Below, piece after piece: positions 22,695 through 34,600 of a DNA stretch of 64,000 bases (positions are counted from its first letter, which is position 1; each line of letters starts with the position of its first letter). Source of the DNA: Mytilus edulis (lineage: Eukaryota > Mollusca > Bivalvia > Mytilida > Mytilidae); the NCBI RefSeq assembly GCF_963676685.1, contig NC_092344.1:54830830-54894829 (forward strand). Reading direction: 5' to 3'. A program made the position numbers and the translations under genes. The notes under the pieces were generated by a model that was not told the DNA's origin, made no database searches, and saw only the letters and a list, made by a program, of their open reading frames with translations.

Positions 22695-25600
22695 ATGGGT
22701 AGGTACTATTAACCTCAAAGTTTTATTACTCATATATTCATAAAAGTAAATATAACTACAATCAAACAACAACAGTTAAGGAAAGAAGATGTTTATGTTT
22801 GTTTTTATTGTGATACAAATTGATCCAAAATAATTTGCTACATATTTTTGATGAGAATTAATACTGCTCTTAATTGAAAATATTTTTTTTCTTTCGCCTG
22901 AAATATATTCTTCAATACTAGCATTTTTAGTTATTCAAACAGTTTTTGTGTGATTACATTCAAGGTAATGTACATATGTAGTAAATAGCTTAATGTTTCG
23001 TTCCCCATAGTTTTGAATAATATATTGTCACAAGTTAAAATATACTAATTTTTCAATGTGTCAGCTTTGGTGAAACCTAAACAGTACGACTGGAAGGATT
23101 CTAACTTGGCTTTATTTGGTTCTGATACAGAAAAAGATATAAAAAGTAAGTGCTTGCATTTTTTTAAATGCAATATTAGAAAAACAGAAAGGTTTCTCGA
23201 TCTATATAAAGAATACAAATATAAGGGACTTCCTCAATTAACCTGCACATTGATGCTTAATTTTACTTCTACAATGTTTGTTGTTGTTTTCATAATGTTT
23301 ATCAAGTCAATAATTTGAAACGCGGGGTTTTCATCGTAGATTGTCTTGAAGATTCTGTTGATTACTCAAATGTAAGAACTTTTTTCATTTACCAAGTGCA
23401 GTCTAAGAAAATGAAAAAGAAAATATCAGATTGTTTACAATTGGAATGCTTCCTATCTCTATTGTTTAGAACAAAGTAGAATAACTCAAATACCGAATTC
23501 CGAGGAAATTTCAAGCGAAAATTCCCTTATCAAATGTCAAAATAAAAGGCTAAAACTAATCATAACAACGAGTTTTTGTGATTATTTCTTCCGCAAACTT
23601 GGACATGCAATTTTACACACTCACATTGTGTTTTAGCAAAGAATGACGCTATATGACAGGAAAAGTGTTATAGAAGATTCTATAGTAATTGTTTTATTTC
23701 ATAATCAACCCATAGAAGATCAAAACATATGCTACAATCCACATTAGTGTAGCATGATCGGCTTCATATAATAAATCTATTTAGTCCAGAAACTCCACAA
23801 TTTTTAGTACTGATTAAGTTTTCCAATCTTAATTCTGCTGTGGACTTGTCTTTCCTTATTCGTTTGGAATTTGTGTTTTCTGTTTGTCACCACCTTAAAT
23901 TAAAAATTAAAACATAAAATATTATATATATTATGTGAACCATTTTCAATATTTTTCTGGTGATAAAATGATAAAATGCTTTTTTTCTGTTTTTTGCAAA
24001 GAATACATGGCGTTCAATCCAGATGTTTGAAAACTTTTATTCATTATTTTGGTTTCAATACTCTTCCGTTATCTTTCATTCATTTTCTCTTCAAACGTTT
24101 TTAATTGCGCGGCATTGAAGCAGACGAAAATCGTTTAGCGTAGGATTTTCATAAATCTGGTATTTCTGACGACTTTTGGGTCTCTTTCTAGAAATTGTCG
24201 CAGCCAACTAGTGATAGCTTCTGCTCTACAAAAAACAATTTAGTAACGGTCATTTTCGATATATTTTCTTGTTAGGAAATCCTTTAAAAAGTAAGCATAA
24301 TTTAGAATATCTCTTTGGAAATTTTGGTAATCAGAGCTGTTGTATTCTGAATTGATGTGGCCTTGGTTGTATTTGAGCGACACTGATAATAAAATTGACA
24401 AAAAACAAAAACATAGAGGTTTCTGATATTCTGTATAGTCAGAATAAAGACATGCCTACATTATACTTCTCCTGATTGGTGGCACTCGACTTAAACAGAT
24501 AAAGAGCCAAATCAAAATCGACAAAGGAAATCTTTTACTGGGGAAAGAAATTCATATATACGTAAGAACACCGTTAACATCTTAGGGTGCAGTGCCTTGA
24601 ATTAATTAGAACCTTTATTGTTAGCAGAATCAAAGTTCTATCAGGTAATGATTATCAACTGTATCAAAATAATAGTTATTGCAAGTGTGCTATCATAATA
24701 ATATCTCAAACATGCGTATCACACTCGAGGATATTGAAAATAAGAATTTAAAATGACTTTCAAACTAATCAGTATTACTACTTCTCCATACAAATACATG
24801 TATGTCTAAATAATTCAAATGTTACGATTCATATGAGAAATACTTCGTTTCTATTTCAGAATCTTCTGCAGAGAAGGAACCAGCCTGGAAAAAGGCTGGT
24901 TTAAAGCCAGGGATACAAATTTGGAGAATTGTGGTATGTGTACCGATACACATTTTTATTTAACGGTGTTTAAAACGGTTGTTGTTTTTTACATTAGTTC
25001 CAGTGAAATATCATAATTACACAGTCAAGTAAAATTCATTACTGAATCATCATATCATGTTCATTACATACCAGTACAAAATAAGTATTGTCAGAAACAT
25101 TGCATCAAAAAGAAATAAAAATAAGACAAAAAAATATACAGCTTGCAATTTCACTTTTTCCATTAAAAGTCGACGAAATAAAGACGATAACTTATCAAAG
25201 AGGTAAAATATCAAAAAATATTCCATATTAGTTCTATTGCAAATTGTTCATCTAAATAAAAGGTCACCAAGCTAAAATCATAAGGAAATATAATTTTAAA
25301 ATAATCATACACAAATTTTGTCAGTTAAGTAGTACACATTTCTCGTCAAATAGCTAAACACAAAATTATAATACAATTGCCGATTGACTCAATAAATAAC
25401 TTTAAGGATATGACTTTTTTTTTTGTTAAAGTGATCTTTGAAATAAATATATCAACGATCATTAGTGTATCACTTATGTTATAGCTGTTACTATTGATAG
25501 TTTAACTTAACATTTATTTTTTGTTTGTTTTTGAAAACATAAAAGATTCTGTTCAATTTATTTTATCATTTTAATATGGTTGATTTTGAATGCATTATTT

Positions 25601-28600
25601 TCTATAAAACATGTGATTTATAGAACAAAACCGTAGCAGTCTTTTGTTTCAGTAATAAACATGTAGTTAAAACATTCAAAAATATTGTACTGATTTCGGT
25701 TGTTGACTTAAAAAGATCAGGTTTTTGAAAGCCATTTAACCACGTATTTACCTCATCATAATTTTTTACATGTGATATTGGTGTTAGAAAAGGGGAGAAT
25801 TTATCTCTATATCTTATCGCTGTTTATTTAAACGACTTAGAAGAAATATCTATGTGAAAATTGTGAAATCAGTCTTGACCCTCTAAGCTCTTTAAGTTTT
25901 GAGAACCTTGGTATATATATGAAACTATTTGTATTACTATATGCAGACGATACTGTTATATTTGCAGAATCACCACAGGAATTAAAACAAGCACTTAATG
26001 TGTTTGAAAATTATTGTAACTTATGGAAACTCAAAGTTAATGTATTAAAAGCAAAAGTTGTAATTTTCTTTAAGAGAAAGTGTACTGTCGACTATGATTT
26101 CGAAATATTTGGTAAAAAAAATTTCAGCCGGATGATTATAACTATTTAGATATTTTGTTTAATTATAATGGTAATTTTTGTAAAGCAAGAAAAACACTTT
26201 TGGAACAATTACAGAAATCACTATACTCATTGTACACGAAAATTCGTAATATTAGTATACATGTTTTTGTACCTAGATTTGCAACTAAAACGTTTTGATG
26301 TATTGGTGTCTCCTATATTGACATATTCATCTGAGATTTGGGGTTTTGAAAATAAGAACATCATAGACAAAATACACTTACAGTTTTGTAAGAAAATATT
26401 AGGAATTAGATCAAGTACACCTACTTTTATGGTGTATGGAAAACTCGGGCGATACCCTTTAGAAATACAGATAAAATTAAAGATGCTGTGTTTCTGGAAC
26501 AAACTAGTTTGGAAATACAGACAAATTATCTGGTAAAATGTACAAATTACTGTTCAAATTAAATGAAAATGGCAATAGAAATATGCTCTGGATTAATTAT
26601 ATTAGTCCATATTTGATGAAACGGGGTATAGTGAAATATGGAATAATCAAGAATATGTAAATCCTGAATTTATAAAAAATGTTGTAAGACAGAGATTGCA
26701 CGATCAATTTATATTAAAGTGGTTTTCAGATGTGGCTTATTCTTCACGAGGTGAATATTATTCTAAATTTTAGACAGAGTTTGAATTAGAAGATTATCTT
26801 TTACGGTTAAATCCTGTAAATAGAAACTATATATGTAAACTGAGAACATACAATCTCAAATTTCCCATAGAGACATGGGCTGGTATACCAAGGAATGAAA
26901 GATTGTGCAATCTCTGTAAACAAGTTGTTGGAAATGAATTCCATTATATTTTCTGCTGTAATGAATTGAAAGATAGTCGAACTAATTATATAATGGGTTA
27001 CTTTGTTAATGTACCCAGTGAGTCAAAAATGAATAAAATGTTGAATATAGGTAATACACAAGTTCTTAATCACCTATCATGGTTCCTCCAAAAGATTGTA
27101 AAACTCTTATAGAGTCAAACTGAAAGGTCACAGTACTCTCATGATCTAGTACTCGGATGACATATTTATTTACATTCCATAACACAACACTCTATTTACA
27201 CGTGGTGACGTGACGTACTGTAACCGAATCGAGTACACTCAAAACATAGTTGACGCATGAACTTCTGTATTACCTTTGAAATATGTGTTAATACTTATAA
27301 TATATATATATACGGTAATGCTATCTATATTTACTTTGTATATATAATACATTTGTGTAAGTTCAAATAACTTGAAATCATATTGTTTAATATATACATG
27401 TAAGATAATTTCTATACTCATTCTGTCATCTGTATTTATAGTATACTATATATAATTGATGCTCCTGTAGCGCAGTTACTGCGTCTGAGTTTGATTAATA
27501 AAGTTTGAAAGTCTGAGAAAAAAAATTAATAATACAGCGAGTGCGTACAGCATTCATTTGGACAGAACACCACTGCTTATTCGGTAAGGCGATGTAAATT
27601 TTTCTACATTCGAGATTTGAATTCATAAGCTATTTCATTATAATTCAACATATGAAAGTTACTTTCAGAAAGATTTAGATTTATTGACTGTTTCTTATCT
27701 TTACTTTATGCTTCAGAAATTCCAAGTAATACAATGGCCGGAGAAAGATCATGGAAAATTCTTTGATGGGGATTCTTATATAATACTAAATGCAAGTATA
27801 CTATTCGTTTTATGATTTAATTTTATAAAGTCATATTTTGTTGCATGAAACTGTAACAATAACTGCAATGATATTAAACCATCAGCAATGCTAATCCAAA
27901 TGCAAAGTTGTCCCGAAAAGACATTAATTCATTATTTTCACGGAATAGATTGGAGGTTTTGAGTTTTGGATACATGAAATAAATAATGGTCGTCAGTGCC
28001 TATATAAGATATTGTCATGATTTGACGTTCGTTATCAATTAGCTTTTCATTTTACCCCCCTTTTGAATCTTCATATCAAATTTGAACCACACTTGTTATC
28101 TAATTAGTTATCAAAGGTACCAGGATTATAATTTAGTACGCCAGACGCGCGTTTCGTCTACATCACACTGACGCTCATATCAAAATATTTATAAAGCCAA
28201 ACAAGAACAAAGTTGAAGAGCATTGAGGATCCAAAATTCCAAAAAGTGGTGCCAAATACGACTAAGGTAATCTATGCCTGGGATAAGAAAATCCTTAGTT
28301 TTTCGTAAAATTCAAAGTTTTGTAAACAGGAAATTTATAAAAATGACCACATTATTGATATTCATGTCAACAACGAAATGTTGACTACTGGGCTGGTGAT
28401 ACCCTCGGGGACGAAACGTCCACCAGCAGTGGCATCGACCCAGTGGTGTAAATAGTTATCAAAGGTACAAGGATTATTATTTAGTATGCCAGACGCGCGT
28501 TTCGTCTACATCAGACTCATCAGTGACGCTCATATCAAAATATTTATAAAGCCAAACAAGAACAAAGTTGAGGAGCATTGAGGATCCAAAGTTCCAACAA

Positions 28601-31600
28601 GTGGTGCCATGTTTGCTGGCGTTTAGTTTTCGTTTCGTTGCACTTCAGTGTTTCTGTTGTTACTTTATTTTCCTGTTATAATTTATGTGTTTCCCTCTGT
28701 GTTAGTTTGTTACCCGGATTTGTTTTATGTTTTCCAACTGATTCTAGTGACCATTCTTCTGTATACAAGTAGACGAAGAGTTTGTCTGGTGAACTTTATT
28801 TCCAGCAAGGTATCTTGACATATATTATATTTAATATTTCTTCCAGACATATGAAAAAGAAGAAACTGAACATTTCCTTTATGATGTACATTTTTGGATT
28901 GGCAAATATAGCACATCTGTAAGTTTTATCCTTTTTTACTATTACTCTTTCATATATTTATTTATGTAGTGCTTTCTAAATGTTCAATGTAAAAGCTTTA
29001 TCATGATTTTTTATTCTAAAAACTCCTTTTTAGCTGACCTGGTCCAAAGAGCCAAGTGAGCTTTTCTCATCACTTGGCGTCCGTCGTCCGTCGTCGTCGT
29101 TAACTTTTACAAAAATCTTCTCCTTTGAAACTACTGGACCAAATTTAACCAAACTTGGCCACAATCATCATTGGAGTAACTAATTTTAAAAATATGTCCG
29201 GTGACCCGGGCAACCAACCAAGATGGCCGCCATGGCTAAAAATAGAACATAGGGGTAAAATATAGATTTTGGCTTATAACCCAGAAACCAAAGCATTTCG
29301 AGCAAATCTGACAAAGGGGTAAAATTGTTTTTATCAGGTCATGATCTATCTGTCCTGAAATTTTCAGATGACTCCGGTCGTTGGGTTGCTGCCCCTGAAT
29401 TGGTAATTTTAAGGAAATTTTGCCGTTTTTGGTTATTATCTTGAATACTATTATAGATAGAAATAAACTGTAAACAGCAATAATGTTCAGCAAAGTCAGA
29501 TCTACAAATAAGTCAAACATGACCAAAATGGTCAGTTGACCCCTTAAGGATTTTTATAGTCTTTTTTTTATAATTTTATGTAAACTTTTGTAATTTTTTA
29601 CAAAAATCTTCTCCTCTGAAACTACTGGGCCAAATGTAACAAAACTTAGCCACAATCATTATTAGGTTATCTTGTTTAAAAAATGCGTGGGGTGACCCAG
29701 CCAACCAACCAAGATGGCCGCCATGGCTAAAAATAGAACATAGAGTAAAATGTAGATTTTGGCTTATAACTCTGAAATCAAAGCATTTAGAGCAAATCTG
29801 TCGAGGGATTCAATTGTTTATCAAGTCAATATTCATCTGCCCTGAAATTTTTAGATGAATTGGACAACGGGTTGTTGGGTTACTGTCCCCAGTTGGTAAT
29901 TTTTAAAGAAATTTTACCGTTTTTGGTTTTTGAATACTATTATAGATAGAAATAAACTGTAAACAGCAATAATGTTCAGCAAAATAAGATCTACAAATAA
30001 GTTAACATGACAAAAATGGTCAGTTGACCCCTTAATGAGTTATTGTCCTTTATAGTCACATTTTAACAATTTTCATTAATTTGGTAAATTTTAGTAAATT
30101 TTTCTTAAAAGTTTTCCTCTGTAAATTAAGTTTATTATAGATAGAGAAAATTTTAAGTAGCAAGAATGTTCAGTAAAGTAAGATCTACAAACACATCACC
30201 ATCATCAAAACACAACATGCATCTATCTGTGTGCTTTGTTTAATACATGTATGCACATAGACCAATGTGAGCGACACAGGCTCTTAAGAGCCTCTAGTTT
30301 ATCTTTTTGAAATGAATACTTTGACCTGTCAGACAAACTTATCGAATAGTTAAAACAGATATAAACAAATTATATTAAATGCAGCAGATGAAAATGACGT
30401 ATCATAAAACCAACAAACAAACATTAGAGTCCTTTGATCTCCTTCAAAAGGAATTAAGACGTGTGCGTCTGTTCCCTCTAAAGCGCTTAAATAGATTTCA
30501 ACTTTATCCCTTGGAACTCTTGGTGTGAGCAGAAACCCTATATCAAAGTAATCATGATATGAAATACAAGCTTTGAATATCGTATCAACTTGGAAAAAAA
30601 CTATACTTTGTTCTGAACTTTGAAAAAGGCTTGAACTATACTTTTTTTTAATTCTCGAATTCTCAATAATTTATTTTCAAATTGAACTTTACAGGATGAA
30701 TATGGGACTGCTGCATATAAAACAGTAGAATTAGACACATATTTAGATGATATCCCAATTCAGTACAGGGAAGTTCAAGGCCATGAATCAAAACTTTTTA
30801 GATCTTACTTTGATACAATCACGTGAGTTAAACTCCTAACTATTCAATCATTATATAATGCCCCACGTGTCATTTCTGATACACCTCTTTGAATATGAAG
30901 GTTCTAATATTGGGAACATTCTTATACACTGATAATACATTTCTATAGTCTTTTTTTTTATGACATCAAATTATTCTACTAGGTTAAGCATTAATTTTTA
31001 AATTGTGATTGGCTTGTACAGTGTCATCTTTGGCCGAAGTTTCCTCTTGATGTAAACATTGCAGTCGGAGATCTAGTTCGTGTAAAGGAAAATTACATGT
31101 CACTGAAGCGCATGCATGGGCCTGCATTATGAACGCTAAAGACTAGATATTTGATATCATGAAATATTAAACTACGTAGAAACCGTAAGAACTGTATAAC
31201 TTAAAAGAACTTTCAACAATTAAAAATTAAAAAAACTTTGATTTTTAATGTTTTATTACATGAACAAACCAAAAATAGCAATAAACTGTATCTTTTCGTA
31301 TTTTACCAAAAAGTTCGAAAGAATTAATTAAAGATTAATGTACTTATCATATTGCATATTATTCATTTCGTGCGTATTTAAGACTAGAAGCCATTTAATT
31401 ATCATTAGAGATGACATCCAAAGACTTTCGGTGGTCATTTGACCCGGTATAAAAACAATAGACAGACACGCCTGTGCTACTGCAAACATTACGATCTAAC
31501 AGGTCTGTTTGATTTTCTTATAGATATAAAAAAAACACTATATAATTCGTCGTTTTACCGGTATCAGAATCATTTTTTGTGGGCTAATCAGTCCTAAAAT

Positions 31601-34600
31601 TTGTTATTCCTTTTAATGTTGACATACACATACGTTATCAAAATCCAGGTAAGAGCCACATTAGAGTTCGCATTATAACAGATTCAAATGATTTTGAATT
31701 ATTAACCTGCAATCCAGAAATATATGTACCTAACTTTGACAAAACTAAATTAAACTTTTATAAATGGAGTTATTTATCAGTTACGTGTAGATATTTTTTA
31801 ATTAGGAAAATTTTAGTTATGCAATTAATTTTTGTGTTAAAATAATTCCAACTGTGTTTATAGTGAAAAACTGTATGTGAGCTTCAAATGAGATAGTTTG
31901 AACTAATTTATTTGTTATCTCTTTAAATCACAACCATGATCAAATGTACTGAAGAATGTTATACAGCCACAAGAAACAAAAATAGGAGAATTATAAGTTA
32001 TCTTGTGTAATTAAAACAAATTCCAATATGAACATCATGATAATGGTATGTGTATACAATAAAACAATGCTTGCCTAAGAAACAAAAATGTAAATTGACG
32101 AACGCGGATCTGTATTGTGATTCAATGATCTTCAATGATTACACTAATTGAAAAAAGTGTTATCAAAAAGACCATGTCCATTTTTGTTTTGTTTCAAACA
32201 TCTGTTTATTTATTTTTTGCTACTTGTTACAGCAACGTAGAAAATATTTTGATTATGGCAGTTCTTACTTTGACTCAAAAACGAAACAAACTTCGTAATG
32301 ATAACAAACCAATAAATAGCAAATATAATAGGCGTGGTGGATTATAGATTAAATTAATATTAACACTTCGATAGATATTTACATGGTGGTGCGGAAAGTG
32401 GTTTCAACCATGTCAAAGAAGATGAATACAAACCAAGATTATTTCATTTCCATGGAGACAAATATGGAGTATCAGTAAAAGAGGTATATCATATTCTTCT
32501 CATCATAACTTAAAAAAAGTAGTATAGTAATTTGCGGTCGCTCTTTTATTTCTTACCATCATTCGAAAACAGAAGAGGGGAAAAACAAACCGATGTTAAG
32601 GAAAAATCTGAAAGGTTTCAACAGGCGACGAAAATGATGATAAAAGATTGAAATACACTAATAAAACACATTTAAGCTAACAAAGCGTGACAGCATAAAA
32701 TATAAAACTTTAATTTAAGCGAAAATCAGTTGGTCAGCAAATATAATACAATATACTATAATTGCATTCTCATATAAATAATTTGAAAAAAGATTTATGG
32801 TAGTTACATACAAAAATATAACATATGAACATTGTATCAATGGAAACATACACAAATTTACCAAACCTCAAGAAAACATATCCGATAAAACATATAAAGT
32901 AAAAATCAAAACATTCCATAAAACATATACAAGTAAAAACCAAATCATCAAATAAAACGTATACAAGTAAAAACCAAAACAATCTATTTATATATTTATT
33001 AAAAAATTATTAAAGTTGATAAAGAATTTCAATTTGAATCTTTATCTTAATAAATCAAGAGTTCCCTGTCTTCTGTTCTAATGTCTGTTTAAAAAAGAAC
33101 ACTAAGCCTTCCACTTCTTTTGAGACTGATAAGTAAAGAAGATATTTAACTTTCTCATTTTCTTACCAGAACATCAAATGTATATAGTAACGTCAACGAA
33201 CCTACAAATCTTTATGAAAACTAAACAGTTATGAAAAAGTTACTACAAAGTCATATAACACATATGTCACACAAAAACTATGTGTTGTTTTATGATACCT
33301 TTGATATTCAATTACGCCACTTGGTCGATGCCAGTGCTGGTGGACATTTCGTCTCCAAGGGTATAACCAGCCCAGTAGTCAGCACTTCGGTGTTGGCATG
33401 AATATCAATTATACGGTCATTTTTATAAATTTTTTGTTTACCAAACTTTTTCTTATCCCAGGAATAGATTACCTTAGCCGTATTTGGCACAACTTTTGGG
33501 AATATTTGGTCCGCAATGGTCTTTAACTTTGTACTTGTTTGGCATTATAACTATTTTGGTCTGAGCGTCACTGATGAGTCGTATGTAGACGAAACGTGCG
33601 TCTGGCGTATTAAATTATAATCCTGGTACCTTTGATAACTTTTCATGGACCAGGTTTTTGAAAATCATTTTCTAAAATTTGTTTGAAAAACATTTGTAAT
33701 TTTCAAACCGTTGATATTCATCTCTTCAGTTTGTAGATGCTTACTCCGTCTTATTTTTGAATATACTTCTATTGAATGTCCAGTGTCCATATCTGCTAAT
33801 TTTAACTATCATCTAATATTGTGGATATATGGTAAGACGCCAAATAAGAATACGATTTCATTTCAATTTGTTAATTTTCACGCATAGAGGTCGAAGACAT
33901 TTTAATCACATAATGCACAGTTTTATAATAAACTGAAAGTATTAAACAAATCTAATTCTATTACACAATAAATAGGCAGATTTACACATTTGTTTTATCC
34001 ACGGAATTAAGGTTACAGTAGTTTATCTATGTTAAAATCTCGCGAAACACTAGGAAAAGACAAATAAAGATTGCAAACAAAAACTGAGAATATCGCATTT
34101 TCCAATAAGAGCGAAACTGGGTACACCGAAAGGGTGTGCATCACATGCTATGCATGCATCACCCACATGCAAATTTACACTCAATGTTACCTTATAGAAT
34201 AATAGAATCGGAAGCAATTAATAAGATTATCGATCAGATGACTAAATATCTAAGATCGCTGAAACATTTGATTACTTTTGAAAAGAGTCTTCGAAGGATT
34301 TTATTTGTCAACCAATTCTTGCATTAAACGTATCCGTAAATCTTATGTCGTGTCAATGTTTGTCCTTCTCCTCATAGGTATTTTTGGACCAGTTTTCGGA
34401 GCAATCCCTGTAAATGAAGTCCGTAAGTCATAAACATGCACGAGCAATTATCAAGCAATTTATGCATATATGAATATAAAAATCTATTTGGTAAATGTAA
34501 CAGTTTTTTATTCGCTGAATAAGTTATCAACACAAAAACTTCGGTATGTTTTGCAATACGTTTATTTTATTTTATATTACATAAGACATCTATTATTATC

